Source: Flammeovirga aprica JL-4
GTDB lineage: Bacteria > Bacteroidota > Bacteroidia > Cytophagales > Flammeovirgaceae
Reading direction: 5' to 3'
DNA: 64,000 bases
Assembly: GCF_012844305.1 (NCBI RefSeq)
Contig: NZ_JABANE010000007.1
Span: 62,001 to 126,000, forward strand
The notes below the pieces were generated by a model. The model saw only the letters and a list, made by a program, of their open reading frames with translations, was not told where the DNA came from and did not search any database. This document shows positions 30,711-45,300 of the stretch, piece after piece (position 1 is the stretch's first letter; the number at the start of each line of letters is the position of its first letter). The position numbers and the translations under genes are program-made.

Positions 30711-30733
30711 TCGACTTTGCTAATATATATTAG

Positions 30734-30763
30734 AAGGCAACAGCGATCCTGTTGCCTTTTTTT
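30734..30763 (+). terminator. gyrB terminator
   Basis: AAGGCAACAG and CTGTTGCCTT form a 10-pair stem with a 5-base loop, followed by T5 or more. Confidence 0.9.
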
Positions 30764-30841
30764 AATGAAATAAGAGAACTTTTCTTTCTATATAGCGTTT
30801 ACAAAAAAGATCATTCATTTTTCAAAAAATAAACTACAAAG

Positions 30842-31780
30842 ATGAGTCAACATAAAGGTTGGAAAAAAGTGAAATATGAGCTTTTGTACCAGGTTATTGT
30901 AGTATTAATTAAAGTAGCGAACTGGATACCAAGAAAAGCTTTGATGTGGACTTTCGGCAAATTAGGTGGATTAGTCTACTATGTGATGCCTCAGACAAAA
31001 AATCTCACATTAAAGCACTTAAAATACGCTTATGAAAATGAGCTAACAGACAAAGAGATAGAAAAAATTGCAAAAAATGTCTTTAAAAATCTAGGTCGAA
31101 ATTTTACAGACATTCTTCGCTACCCTTCTATTAAAACTGTAGAAGAACTGAATTCCGTGATTGAGGTTGAGGGAGAACAAAACTTAATTGATGCTCATAA
31201 AAAAGGAAAAGGTGTTATCCTTTTAACTTGTCATAGAGGTGCTTTTGATATGGTTGGTTTCTACTTAAGTATGAATAACTACCCATGTATCGCCATTGGT
31301 GCAAAACTGCATGATGATAAACTCAATGAGTTGGTGGTGAATACTCGTCGTCATAATAAAAATGATCAAGCTGATTTTGTTGAACGTTCTGACCCTCGTG
31401 GAAGTATTAAAATGTTCAAGAAATTAAAAGACGGTGGTTTAGCCTTCTTACTTATTGATCAAGATACAGACAAAGTTCAGAATACTTACGTTGATTTTTA
31501 TGGCAAACAAGCGGCCACTCCTATTGGTGCTGCAATGTTAGCTTTAAAAGCGGACTCTGCAATCATTCCAGCCTCTATCAAATTACAGGAGAACGGAAAA
31601 CATTTATTAGAGTTCAGACCTGAAGTCCCACTTGTGAAAACAGGAGACAGAGAAAAAGATATCAACGTCAACACTCAAAATATGTCTTTGGCTTTAGAAA
31701 AATTTATTCGTGAAGCGCCAGATCAATGGGTATGGTTCCATGAAAGATGGAAGTCAAAACCTGCTTCAGATGTAAGCTAA
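30842..31780 (+). CDS. LpxL/HtrB-type lysophospholipid or lipid A acyltransferase
   Basis: This 312-residue membrane-associated enzyme belongs to the lipid A late-acyltransferase family (LpxL/LpxM), which adds secondary acyl chains to lipid A. The catalytic HX4D-type motif reads 'CHRGAFDMVGF' near residue 132, and the family block 'DQWVWFHERWK' is near the C-terminus. The N-terminal hydrophobic stretch anchors it to the inner membrane. In Bacteroidota such proteins may also acylate aminolipids, so the exact acceptor is an inference. It is a single gene between two terminators. Confidence 0.9.
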   Translation: MSQHKGWKKVKYELLYQVIVVLIKVANWIPRKALMWTFGKLGGLVYYVMPQTKNLTLKHLKYAYENELTDKEIEKIAKNVFKNLGRNFTDILRYPSIKTVEELNSVIEVEGEQNLIDAHKKGKGVILLTCHRGAFDMVGFYLSMNNYPCIAIGAKLHDDKLNELVVNTRRHNKNDQADFVERSDPRGSIKMFKKLKDGGLAFLLIDQDTDKVQNTYVDFYGKQAATPIGAAMLALKADSAIIPASIKLQENGKHLLEFRPEVPLVKTGDREKDINVNTQNMSLALEKFIREAPDQWVWFHERWKSKPASDVS

Positions 31781-31811
31781 TTGTCGTTAAGCTCTATTTT
31801 GAGATAAAAAA

Positions 31812-31847
31812 GAAAGGAAATCAATTCAAATTGGTTTCCTTTTTTTG
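31812..31847 (+). terminator. Terminator of the acyltransferase gene
   Basis: AAAGGAAA-CAATT and AATTG-TTTCCTTT arms form a near-perfect stem followed by T7. Confidence 0.85.
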
Positions 31848-32100
31848 GTTGCACTAAAGTAAGGTTAGATATTATTTTAAATGAAATATGTATTATCCTA
31901 AGCGAAATAACAAAATAATACAATTACCAATTCGAATAAGTTAAGTAAGATTTCAAGATAAAAGAATAAAAAATAAACTTTTTCAATTGTCAAGATTGAA
32001 AGTTATCGAACCCTTACGATGTAAGTACTTTTCTACTTTTTTAGAAACACAAATTCCATAGAAAACGTTCTTATAACAATACTCACCCAATTAACTTACT
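31848..32100 (+). promoter_or_regulatory. Upstream region of the PorP gene
   Basis: This AT-rich leader of the PorP/giant-protein locus shows no exact TAnnTTTG box. A small inverted repeat CTTAC-GAT-GTAAG at 32013-32025 is followed by TACTTTTC, a near match to the -7 consensus, and by a 6-pair TTTCTA/TAGAAA hairpin. These are candidates only. Confidence 0.3.
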
Positions 32101-33165
32101 ATGAAACCTAATTTTATCTATCAGCTATTATTAATTGCTATTATCACCTGCATACTCTCACCTCATGAGAGCATTGCACAAGACACTCAGTTTTCTCAAT
32201 ACTACTCTACTCCCATGTATCTCAATCCTGCGCTTACAGGATCAAGTGGTAAAACAAGAGCCATTGTAAACTACAGAAAACAATGGGCAGGACTACCCTC
32301 AAGTATTGTCTCTTTTATGGCAGCATTTGACCATAACTTCAAGTATAAAAACTTCTCTTTAGGAGGTTATATCAAACAAGACCAATTTGGAGTAAACGAA
32401 GGTACACCACTAACACATTTAGAGGCAGTCGCTTCAGGTTCTTATACCATTGGTATTAATCAATACACGGGATTAAACCTTGGTTTACAAGTTGGTTATG
32501 GTCAAAACAAATTAGATCGCTCTGCATTGATTTTCAATGATCAACTGGACAGTTTCGGCTATACAGGTAGCGTAACCAATGAACCTTTTATTAATGATCA
32601 AGTCAATTATGCTGATGTGAACACAGGTGCAATGCTTTACGGAGAGAAGTATTGGGTTGCCCTTGGCTTTAGGCATATCACTAGACCGAATATATCATTT
32701 TTAGGAGAACAAGCGTACTTGCCTGTCAAAGTATCCATTGAAGCCGGCTATATGATCCCATTAGAATTCAAAGGGCATAGAACCCATATCCCTGAATATA
32801 AAAGAAGATCCATTACAATTGCAGGACATTACCAATCTCAAGGGAAAAATGACCAATTAAGTATAGGTGCGTATTTGCATTATGCTCCATTGCTATTTGG
32901 GGTTTGGTATAGAGGTTTACCTTTGATCAAAAGTGCTGAAAAAGACAACGCTGTCAATCATGATGCAGTGGTTATTTTAACAGGTATCAAGATGGGTAAT
33001 ATCAACTTTGGATACAGTTATGACATTACTACTTCTGACCTCCCTCAACAAAATGCCAACTCACATGAAATTAGTTTACAATATACCTTCAATTTATACA
33101 AGGACTATAGAAAGAAACCAAAAAGAAAACCGATGGAATTATCGTGTCCATCCCCTTTGTTATAA
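32101..33165 (+). CDS. PorP/SprF family T9SS-associated outer-membrane protein
   Basis: This 354-residue protein has a signal peptide (residues 1-26, ending SIAQ), then the hallmark PorP/SprF start 'DTQFSQYYSTPMYLNPALTG', and then a beta-barrel rich in Gly and aromatic strands ('GLNLGLQVGYGQNKLDRS'). PorP-family proteins work with the type IX secretion system. SprF of Flavobacterium is needed to export or anchor its partner adhesin SprB, and other PorP-like proteins attach type B sorted proteins to the cell surface. Here the gene lies directly upstream of a giant protein with a type B sorting domain, which suggests a dedicated pair. A hairpin between the two may partly end transcription. Confidence 0.93.
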   Translation: MKPNFIYQLLLIAIITCILSPHESIAQDTQFSQYYSTPMYLNPALTGSSGKTRAIVNYRKQWAGLPSSIVSFMAAFDHNFKYKNFSLGGYIKQDQFGVNEGTPLTHLEAVASGSYTIGINQYTGLNLGLQVGYGQNKLDRSALIFNDQLDSFGYTGSVTNEPFINDQVNYADVNTGAMLYGEKYWVALGFRHITRPNISFLGEQAYLPVKVSIEAGYMIPLEFKGHRTHIPEYKRRSITIAGHYQSQGKNDQLSIGAYLHYAPLLFGVWYRGLPLIKSAEKDNAVNHDAVVILTGIKMGNINFGYSYDITTSDLPQQNANSHEISLQYTFNLYKDYRKKPKRKPMELSCPSPLL

Positions 33166-33215
33166 GAATAGTACAATTTTTTCAGAAACATTTCAGAATA
33201 TACTTACATAAGTTG

Positions 33216-33260
33216 AATTATCCCCTTAGATTTTCTTAAATTCTAAGAGGATAATTTTTA
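33216..33260 (+). terminator. Hairpin between the PorP gene and the giant gene
   Basis: AATTATCCCCTTAGA and TCTAAGAGGATAATT form a 15-base stem with one C-A mismatch, followed by TTTTTA. It may set the ratio of PorP to giant-protein transcripts, because no clear promoter is visible between it and the next start codon. Confidence 0.75.
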
Positions 33261-33376
33261 ATACACCCAAAAAAGTGGTTTTAAGCTATCCTAGCTAGAA
33301 ATTAATTGTACCAATTACTCACTAACTATAAAGAAAAGGGCTGACCTTCCTTTTAAGTGTGCTGAACATCAAAATT

Positions 33377-36300
33377 ATGAACAAGTCGGTATTAAGAACA
33401 TTGCTTTTTTTGATTATTTGTACCCTAAGTCTTTTAGTCAATAGATTACATGCTCAAACGATCATCAGAGAATATAATGGCACAACCTATTCTGACCCTA
33501 ATGTTGTGATTAGCGGTTGTGGCGGTGTGGCCATTGAATTTTCAATTTCTCCTCAAGCCAATCACTCCTATTCCAATTATCAGTGGTCCAGGATTGAGAA
33601 CAGTGTCACCCAACCACCTTTTTCTAATCTCCCCACCCCTTTTGAACAATTCAATACCACCGGGGTGTACGGCATGACCGTGACATTTGATGAATATGAC
33701 TCCATATTGACCACCACAACCACACGAACCATCACCACAGGGCTAAATATCATAGAAGTTTTTGATCAGCCAGAAGGTTCCTTTTTTGCCGACCACCAAA
33801 GTATATGCATCGGCGAAACAATCACACTAACACAAACTACTCCAGGTACATTTACTAGTTTATCATTCTTAGTCGACAATCAACTTTACCCTCTGACAGG
33901 AAACTCCACTACCGTAACATTGAACAATCCAGGTGATTATGATGTAGTTTTAAGTGGTACAACAACAGATGGCTGTCAATTTATTTATAGACAAAATGAC
34001 TACATACATGTCGAAAAACCTTATTCTACTTCCTTTACTGCATCACAAACCCTTAGTTGTAACACCACTCAAAATGTCACTTTCACAGCAACCTCTACTG
34101 ATATAGATGGAGGAAATGTTTCACCAACTTATTTCTGGGATTTTGGTGATGGAAGCTTAGATACAACATCCATTAACACTGTCACACATACATTTGACAG
34201 TTCATTAGGCAGTGATTTTAATGTAACTGTTGGAACGGAAAGTAATAATTGTTCGGGTACTGTAAACAATTCAATTGACATCTATTTTAGAAGTATAAGC
34301 ACTTTATATGGAACGCCAACGGTTTCAGGAGATTGCGATGAACATATTCTAACTTACACTCCTTCTGCTATTGATCCTCAACTAGTAGGAATGAATGTTA
34401 CATGGGATTTTGGAGACGGATCATCTCCCACTGTGCACTCCATTGGTGATGTAGTTTCCCATAGTTTTTCAAATGCCACACCCAACCCATTAAACGTGAC
34501 GGTGACGGCAACATTAAATGGAGTTGCAGATAACAGTTGCAGTTATACTGATCCACAAGTGATCCCTATTTTACCACAAGGTGGAATTAGTATTTCTTCG
34601 AATGAATTAGAATACTGTAATGAGAATTTCAATGTAATTGTTCAAGCTAATAACCTTCAAAATGTAAGTGCTTTTTATTGGGTTTTAGATGGTGACACTG
34701 GAAACCCAATAGGTAATAATGCCATGATTGACACTATTGCAGTTTCTGGAACGGGAAGCCACACCATCGAGCTTTATTTTGATGCACAAACTGGAGACAC
34801 CAATGATAATTGTGCCTTAAACAGTATAGATGTTTATTCTGCTCCTCTCACCTTAACTGCCGCTGGACAGACACAAGCCTGCGAACCTGCGAATGATACT
34901 TTCTTTGGCTCAAGTACATGGATAGATCAAACAGGAACCACAGTCACCAATCCTTTTGCCGTTGATAGTGAAGAATGGATGGTCATAAATACAGTCAATG
35001 ATGACACGACATATTACAGCACTAATCCACTCAATTTTTCAAACTTAGGACATGGTAGCTATAGAATCACTTACTCTATGACATTGGATTCAATTGGTGC
35101 CAATCCTCAATGTCAGTACTCTTCTATTGACTATTTATATGAAGTAGGTGAAGTATTTGATTACCCGACATTAAATGTAGATACTAACCCAATATGTATT
35201 CGCAGTGTTGTTAATTTTTCAACAACTACAACTGCTGATACAGCAGGATTAGGTTTATCAGGCGAATATCCTATCATTTACGAGTACCGCTATGGCAGTA
35301 ATTTAGACTGGGTGGATGTAGGCACTGATGGCTTAGGAACCTACTTTTATGGAGATATAGTAGACGATAACAGAACTGCTCTTCCTGGAGTTTTTCAAGT
35401 TCAACTGAGAGCTTTAGTTAATGGCTGTCCGGGTGAACCTACAACTGTCTTTATTACAATCGAACCTTCTGAAGCAGAACATGAAATGACAACAGATGAT
35501 TGTAACCCTACAACCTTAAGTTTTGTCAATAATTCACTAGGTACAGCTGATACCGATTACAGATGGACGTTAACCATTACACCTCCAAGTCAACCCGCTG
35601 TTACATGGACTTCGCCAATCACAAAAGATGAAAACTTTAATTTCTTAGCAGAACCAGACTTCCCAACCTTTGCGGGATATACACAAGGTGAAATTCCTGA
35701 AAGCTCACAAGTGTTTGTTCGTATTGAAGCCATGGAACCAGGAAATGGTTGTTCGGATACAGAAGATACCACCTTTTTTATGCCAGGCCCATTACCACAA
35801 CTCGCTCCTACTCCTCAAACCTCAACAGGAACATGCGTCAATGATAATTTAAGTTTTGATGCTGGTGATGGAAACCTTGGAGACACTTATGTATGGACTT
35901 TCACCCATATTGCTGACCCGACCATTCAATATACTTTTTCATCCAATACTTCTACAGTAAACACTACATTTCCGATACCTGGTGATTATAACGGAACTGT
36001 AGACGTTACTACAACAGGTGGGTGTTCTTTTAATGACACCGTTGGCCCTATTCAAATTACGGGTGGTTCTGTGACTATCAATGGACCGAATAATGGTTGT
36101 GTAGGTGATAATTTCACTTTTGAAGGTGTGAATTTGATGTACAGCCCTACCTCACCAAACTATACATGGAAAGTAGATGGAGTAGATCAAGCATCAGGGA
36201 CTGCTACAGGTGGTAATATTCCTGATTTAACGGGAGTAACTTTTGCAAGTGCCAATTCCCCTCAAAGCACACCACACACTATTACATTAGAGTTAGAAGT

Positions 36301-39300
36301 CAATGGTTGTACAGCAGATTACACACATAGCATCATTGTCACTCGACCTGATTTTTCTTTCCCGGCCCCTCATAGTGACTTCATTTCATTTGATTATTTA
36401 TGTGATGAAATTGTAACTGTGGTTGATTTAGATTTGGATGATAATGAGGTATACAACTTAAACACTTCAACTATAACTTATTCAATAGGTGGATCTCCAC
36501 TTACACCCGTCTCACAATCCAATGACGAGGCAAGATTATCTATTGCCGCAGGTACATATACGATGAATGTCAATGTACAAGATGAATTTGGCTGTTCATC
36601 TGACAATACACTCACATTTACAGTTCCAACGATGAGAGAATTAGAGGCTGACTTCACACCAAATACCACAAGTTTAGTCTGCCCTGGATTTATAAGTTTT
36701 GGAGATTCTCTTTTTGAAACTTCAGGACATACTACAAGACGTCAAGATTTAGATAATACCAACACTTTATATGATGTAGATATTTCTTCATGGGAATGGG
36801 ATTTTGATGCTGATGGAACAGTAGATGCTACAACCACAACAGGAAGTGTAACACATTATTATGACAGACCCGGCCAATACAAAGCCATTGTTACAGTGAC
36901 TGATGCACAAGGTTGTCAAGATGTTTCCGATTCTGTGACAATTGAAGTGGGCGGTACTTCGGGTAGCTATGAAATCTTAAAGAAAATTGGGTTTGAACCA
37001 GCCACAACCTCTATGGTCGCTCACCCGGTAATGGACCCCAACACTGATATTACAAATACGATTTACCAATGGTCATCAGGTCATGGTTTATTAGGTTCTG
37101 ATAGTCTTCAGACTTTCACTTATAATAGCACCATTGGAGGAGTTAATCTAAGTACAATTACTCCTAACTTGACTTTCCTTGATGAAAATGGATGTAGTTA
37201 CCCGGCCGATTATTCCGGTGACATGACCATTCTAAAATGTCCAGATATTTCAAATCCAGACATCACTTTATGTACTGACAATGGCCCTTACACTTTAGAT
37301 ATTGAAGATCTTTCATGGAGCAGTCAATTTAGCACAACTGATACCATTGAGACGGTTGATTATATTTATACTTGGGAATTACAGTATAGATGGTTTGTGG
37401 ATGGAAATCCAATTTCACAAGTGAATGGCGGTCACGATACTGAAGTTACTTTTAGCTTCGGGCCGATTGACACTAACCCTTTTGTCATTAATCCTGATGA
37501 CGCTGATGGTAAATTGTATACTATCCAAGCTACGATTATCGCTTCCTATGTTGACAAAAATGATGCTTCAAATAACGCTCTGAACGTTTCAGAATGTGTG
37601 ATGACTGATAACATTCGAGTGATTTTTAACCCTACGCCAGTCGCTTCTTTTACAAATACTGAAGTCTGCGGTGGTGATGCTACTACGTTAGACGCTTCTA
37701 CGACTGCTTTTGGCACTTACACTAGAGGTACAATTGCAAATTACGAATGGGACATTGACAACGACGGCACTTATGATTTTAATACCGCCTCAGCCGTTTC
37801 TACTTATACTTTTCCAGGGCAAGGTGTTTATCCCGTTACTTTAAGAGTGACTTCTGCTGATGGGTGTATTCATCAAACTACTGAAGATTCTGTGGTTGTA
37901 AATTCTATTCCCGTTGGAGATTTTACGTATTCAAATGTATGTCAAAGTTTTGGGATTCAATTCAATGATCAATCGAGTATTACGCCAGTTACTGACGATG
38001 AGATTGTACGATGGGATTGGGATTTTAATAACAACGGAACTTTTGATATTGGCGGTACAGATACATTGATTCATAGATCTCCTCAAGTTTCATTTGATAC
38101 CTTAAGGGATAATTACAATACAGGTGCAATTATAGGAACCAATGTAGTTTTAAGGCCTCGCTTGAGAGTAACAACTAATAAAGGATGTACTTTCGATTAC
38201 GTTCCTTCGACTGACTCTCTCCTAGTTTTCTCATTTGATGACCCTGTGGCTAATCTTTCCGCACAACGAACTTCGGATGCTTTAAGTAATGAAGTTTGTT
38301 TAGGTCAAGAAATGCAATTCAATGACCTTTCAACGGTGAGCAATGCAAATATTGCCTCTTACATTGGCAGTGGAGTTTTACCTGCTGGCGTAAATGATAT
38401 CAACGCTTGGGTATGGGACTTTGGTGATGGAAATTGGTCTTCTATTCAGAATCCCGCACATACTTATGCCAATGAAGGAACTTATACGGTTCGACTAATG
38501 GTCACGACTGCTAGAGGTTGTAGTCATAATAATAGTATAACTGTTCATGTAAGAGAAAATCCAGACCCTGAAATTGGAACAGATAGCTTGATCGTTTGTG
38601 ATGACCAAACTGTTTCTTTAAGACCTATTGCAAATGACAGTACTAACTTTGCTTACACTTGGTCTAAACTTACAGGACCTACTAACGGGACTATTATTGA
38701 AAACAATCTTAATTCACACACCGCTACTGTTGATGTCAATGAAAGTAACTTTAATGCTGGCGAAAGTGTTATCGATGTTAGATATCAATTAGGAATTGTA
38801 GACAACAATCACCCTACTGCATGTACAACGTTTGACACTGTTGATGTTCAATTTCACCGTTTCCCTAATATAGATTTAGATACAACTTTAATGGCCTGTG
38901 ACACTTCTGCCTATTACGAAGCCTTGCCGTTTGGTGCTGAAACTATCAATGGATTTACGTATCAATGGACACAAGTTTACCTTACAGGCGGAACGGTAAC
39001 TGAAACAAGCCTTACAGATCAGAATTTTACCGTTCGACCCAACAGCTATAATGATGGATCGACTATTATTCGATCAAAATATTATATTGATGTTACCAAT
39101 GCAATTGGCTGTACAGATAGAGATAGTATTGAATTTGAATTTTACAGAAGACCTGATTTTGCTTCATTAAGCCATGCTTATCCAACTTGTAACACATCAA
39201 ATAGAAGTTTATACGTTGTCGATTTTCATCCTTTTGGGCTAACAGAATCTTTACCTCACAACACCGCTTATGATTACACTTGGTCTATGTCTTCAAGTGC

Positions 39301-42300
39301 AAGTGATCATAATGTTGATCCATCTTTCTTAAGTGCTTTAATTAATCAAGTGACAGCTAGTGATACAGTCCAAAATCTTTCTTTAGATGTAGTGGAAGAT
39401 TATTTCAAAGATGACTCTTTAAATCTTTGGTTTGAAATCGATTTACATGTTGAAAATAGCTTTGATAACACTTGCTTAAAAGATACCTCTTTTATTGTCA
39501 ATATTGAAAGAAGACCAAGAGAGTTAAACTTAATGGATCCTAGAGTTGATCCGTGTAATTTGTCAGTGACATTAAACCATCATACAGAAACACTTGATTT
39601 TGATTATAGATGGAGAGCGACATCCACAAGTGCAGAATATAATGGAGCTTCAATTCCTGACACTTACGCTCAAACAAGGACCTTGAATTTTACGGATGCT
39701 GATTTCGCTACAGGTGAATCTCAGTTTACGATAGTAATGAACAATAGAGTCCGAAAAAATACATCTCCTCGATGTGGTATCAATAGAAATATCTCATTAA
39801 ATTTCTTTAGAACTCCAGATATCAATTTCTCTGAAACTTGGCCTAGCGGAAATAATTGTGCTACAAACGTGATGCTTTCTTCTGGAAGTGAAGTTATCCC
39901 TGGCTTTAATTATACTTGGGTACAAACATCCGTTTCAAACGGAACTGTAAATCACGATGCCACTAATAATAAAGACATCAATCTTTCTGTGGGAAGTTGG
40001 AATACTGGAGAAACAGTCATTACTGTAACGTATGAATTAACAGTAACCAATTCCGCTTCGACAACTTGTATGGATGTTGAAAGTTATACAATTGAATTCC
40101 ATAGAACTCCAGAGATCTCTTATAACCCAACAGCTTTAAATTGTGCATTGGTGGATACCGTTACGGCTAATAATGAAGCATTGAACACAGCAACTTTCAC
40201 TTGGGTTGAAAATACGGTTTCAGGTGGTACTTTAAACACAACTGACAATGGTAATGAATATATCATTGAGGTAGATAATTTCGATCCAACATCACACAGA
40301 ATTGATGGTAATTACACTGTCAATATTGCCAATTCAACTGCAAGTACTTGTGACAATGATACCACTTTTGATATCGTTTTTTACAGAACACCTGATATTG
40401 CTTTTACAGATACAAGAACGGATTCATGTGCATTAACCAATACATTCAGACCATTTGGAACTACTGCCATTACTGGGTATAATTACCAATGGAGAGAGCT
40501 ATATGTCAACGGAGGTGTGATCACTACAAATACTCTAACAGATCAGGATCTCACTTTCAATGTTACAAGTTTTGATCAAGACACCGCTTTTATTGATGTC
40601 GCTTACGAGCTGTATGTTGAGAACAGTGACGCTACGGGCTGTAGTGATATTGATACTGTAATGTTCCAATTCTACAGAACACCTAATTTAAATGTCTTCA
40701 GAAAGCAAAAACCTAACAGTGAGTGTGGCTTAACGGTAGAATTATATCCATTAGATACTGTTGAAGTCATCAATCACACAGAAGGTTTTGATTATACATG
40801 GATTTTAGACGTATCAACGGTTACAGGAGCACCTTCTAACACTTTACCAGCTTCAGTAATTACAGACATTACAAACCAAGTCAACACACAGAACTTTAAT
40901 TTGAATATGCCTTTAACGGCTTTTGATGCGGGTAGTAATGAAATCACTTTTGAATTAGATTTAAATATTGAACACTCAGCATCAGGCGTAAATTGTGCTG
41001 TTGATTCCACTATTCTTCTTTCATTCAAACGACCTCCAGTAATTGACATGGTGGAAGTGAAAGCGGATAGTTGTGCTCTTTCTACAACACTCCAACCTTT
41101 TGGTACAGAAACCATCACAGGATTTAATTATGACTGGGAAGTTGTTTCCATTACGAATTACACCAACACTACTTATGGAGTTGGACAAACCTTTACGACA
41201 CAAGACCTTAATATAAATTTGGTAGATAGTGATTTTACGCCAACCGAAGCAAAGATCGAAATGATCGTTTCATTAGAAGTTCAAAATCAATTATCACCGG
41301 CAGATTCATCATGTATTGATATCGTTAGGGATACTTTGATTTTCTATAGAACACCAGAAATCGCAACTCCTTTCCTATCTAACAAAGTCAACACTTGTGA
41401 TCATACTGCTACATCTGAGCCTTTTGCTACCAATGTCAATGGATTTAGTTATGTTTGGACCAAAGTAGGTGAAACAGATGGAGCAGTAACCAACTCTTCT
41501 TTAACAGATCGTCAAATCACAGTTTCATTAGATACTTTCGCTACGAATAGTCTTCAAGTTGATGCTCAATATAGATTAAGAGTTTTCAATACAGAATATC
41601 CTGATTGTTATGATGAGGAAACGGTAGACTTTGAGTTTTATAGAACACCAGAAATGGCATTTGATGACCCGATGTCTTATTGTGCTTCTATTGATTCTTC
41701 GATGACATTCAGATCGACCAATGAAGCTTATATTCATTACGGGTCAGATTTTTATTGGAATTTAAATTCAATTTCAGGAGGTACTATTGATAGTACAGCA
41801 GGTGGTACAGAAGTTTTCACCATTGATGTTGCTTCATGGGATATCGATGCTGTACATATCGATGCAGAATATACCCTTTCTATCAGCAACCCATCTACGC
41901 ACACTTGTGATGATGATACGACTTTCCAAATCACATTCTTCAGAACTCCAGAGATTCAATTTGCATCCACAAAAACAGACTCCTGTGCATTAGCAGATGT
42001 GATTCAACCTTTCAATGGTGAAGATATTCCACTATTTACAAGAACATGGAGACAGCTTTCTGTTAGTGGCGGTACAATTACTCAAAACTCTACCAACTCC
42101 GATCTTGATTTAGATATCACTGCAAATACTTTTGATTTAAATTCAACAACTATTACTGTTCAATATGAATTGACAGCGGTAAACTCTGCCTCTGCAAGTT
42201 GTGTAGATAAAGATACAGTTGAATTCTATTTCTATAGAACGCCAAATTATGACAATTACGATGAACAACAACCTTTAGGGTTCTGTGGAGGCTTGGTTCA

Positions 42301-45300
42301 AGTTTCACCTTTAGGATTGACAGAAGTAATCAATCATAACAATGGATTTGATTATACATGGACACTTGACCCTACTTCAGTATCAGGTGCTGGTGCGGAT
42401 GGAAATACGCTTTCAGCAACGATTCTAAATACATTAAGTTTAAATGAAAACAGCCAAAACTTAAATGCTAGTGTGGTTGACGGTGATTACGAGAATGGTG
42501 CTCATATCCTTCGTTTCAATATGAATTTGAATATCAGACATTCTAATTCAAATATTACATGTGCTGATTCGAGTAAAACTGTGATGTTCCAATATTATAG
42601 ATATCCTGATATCAACTTCTCTGAGCAAAAAGCGGATTCATGTGATTTGACCACAACATTACAGCCATTTGGAGGAGAGATAATTAATGGTTTCTCTTAC
42701 AATTGGGAAATTCAAAACATCACAGGTTATGATGGTAGTACTTATGCTGTCAATGACACTTACACTACTCAAAACCCTTCATTCACAGTAACAGATGATG
42801 ATTTTATAGACACAGAATCAGTCATTGCCATTACAATTGAATTGACAGCTGTCAATAACGAAGCTACTTTAGATAATAGCTGTAGAAATACGCAGACTTA
42901 TACTTTCTATTTCTACAGAACCCCTCAAATCAAAACTAATTTCTTATCCACTAAAGCACAGCAATGTGATAACACTGGAGTAGCGTCGCCATTTGACACA
43001 CATATTAATGGATATGTTTATCAATGGAGTTTAGATTCTATGTCCACTACTAATGGAGAAGTTTCAGGTGTCGTCATTGATGATAGCGGTTTGGCTAATA
43101 GAGAATTAAATGTGCTAGTAGATAGCTTTACGGACCTTCACTCTATCATGACCGCTCACTATAAATTAAGAGTGATCAATTCGAATCAGCCGACTTGTTA
43201 TGCAGAAGACACCGTGAGTTTCCGTTTCTACAGAACTCCAGAAGTGATGCTTACAAGTATGACTGGATCTTGCCAAAATGCAGTAATGGTATCCTCTACT
43301 AATGAAATGTTGTTAGATGTTGATTTTGATTGGACATTAATTAGTGAATCTGGAGGAACAGTAGTTACAAACCCTGCAAACCATGACGGAAATCGAACGA
43401 TCACATTTACTGCAGTAGATTACGACCCAACGGAAAGTGAGATCAATTCAACTTACATGATCACACTTCTCAACTCAGGAGAATCTATGTGTGATGACGA
43501 CACTACATTTAGCTTTACATTGTACCGTCATCCAGAAATCAACCTTACTTACACAAGGTCTTCAGCGGATTCATGTGCCAATGCTTTAACAATTGCTCCT
43601 TATGCAGGTGAAGGAATCAGTGGTTTTACAAATGCTTGGAGCGAAGTTTCAAGAACAGGTGGTGCAATTACAACTTCTTCTTTAACAGACGAAGATTTAA
43701 CCATCACCTTAGACACATTCGCTATCAATTCCACTCGTATTGACACAAGGTATTTATTGACTTCATTTAATACCAACTCTGTCGCTTGTGAAGACTCTAT
43801 GAGTTTAGCGACTACACTTTATCGTCAAGCTGATTTCACGAATTTCAACGAAAGCAGAGCAGATGGAATTTGTGGATTAGAAATGACACTTTCGCCATTA
43901 GGTCTAGTAGAAAACATCCCGCATAACAGTGGTTTTGATTACACTTGGTCTTATGACAGTGTAAATGTAACAGGAGCAGATAATAATATTTTACCTACTG
44001 CTGTGATCAATAGTTTCTATAGTCAAGTAAATAACCAAAATTTAAATTTGACACTACCGATAGAAGCCTTTGCTGACGGTAGTAACAAGATTGAAATCCC
44101 AGTTACGATTTCTATTGAAAATACAGATCAAAATAGCTGTGTAAATGCTTACAATCATACCATGGTATTCTACAGACCGCCTGTGATTGATATTGAGCAA
44201 AGTTTAACGAGTTGTGGAGTTGCCAATACCATCACCTCTTTCGGTACTGAAAACGTTTCATCAGCTTTCAATTTCAATTGGAGCTTTACGGAAGTTGGCG
44301 GTACAGTGACTAATTCTTCATTAACCGATCAAGATCTCACTTTTACAAACCCTGTATTTAATAATGGCAGTGACACCATTAGAATCAATGTTGCACTTAT
44401 AGTAGAAAATATTGAGAATACAACTTGTCAAGCCGATACAGCATTCACATTCTTATTCTACAAAGAGCCAGTCATCAACTTTACACAAAGTCTTACAGGT
44501 TGTGACTCTATCAATTTGATTCAACCACACGGGACAGAAATCTTAAATGGTTTTACTTACGTTTGGGAAGAAACTCAGCGTTCAGGAGGTCAATTAGGCA
44601 TCACATCAGGTTATTCATTATCTACTCAGGATATTGAATTAGAAATGGTATCCTTTGATTCAGGAAGTCATAAAATCGATGCTGAATATAAATTGACAGC
44701 TAGTAATACGGATACATTAGGTAATGCTTTATGTTCTGATATTGATAGTACTTCATTTACTATTTTAAGAGTACCATCCATCAATATTCAGCAAACATTA
44801 TCAGCAGGTGATTGTGGGCTTACTAATACAATTACAACATTTGGAACAGAAACAATCACAGGATTTGTATATGAATGGAAACCTGTGACAGTCCTTGGAG
44901 GTACGATCAACCACTCTTCTACTACAACACAAAACGTTACTTTTGACACTCCTGTATTTGATGCTTCATCACATCAAATTGATGTCACTTATACGGTTGT
45001 AGCTAGAAACGCTGAAAACCCAACGACTTGTTTTGATACAGAAACTGTCACTTTCACTTTCTACCGTACTCCTGATATCAACCTTGCCTATACAAGAGCA
45101 ACAGCGGATAGTTGTTCTAATGCGTTGACGATCTCACCTTTTGCAAATGAAGCCATTGGAAGCTACAATAACACATGGTCTGAAGTATCAAGAACAGGTG
45201 GTACAATTACTACAAGTACCAATACCAATTATGAAAATATCACATTAACAGTTAATACTTTCGATTTAAATTCAACTAGAATCGACACCCGTTATTTACT

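Noticed and set aside
33359..33376. GTG start of the giant gene at 33359
   Set aside because: The ATG at 33377 gives a standard signal peptide at once; the six extra residues add nothing typical.
40792..41118. Antisense ORF of 108 residues inside the giant gene
   Set aside because: It is one of many antisense frames over the repeats, with no start context, no family features and low-complexity composition.
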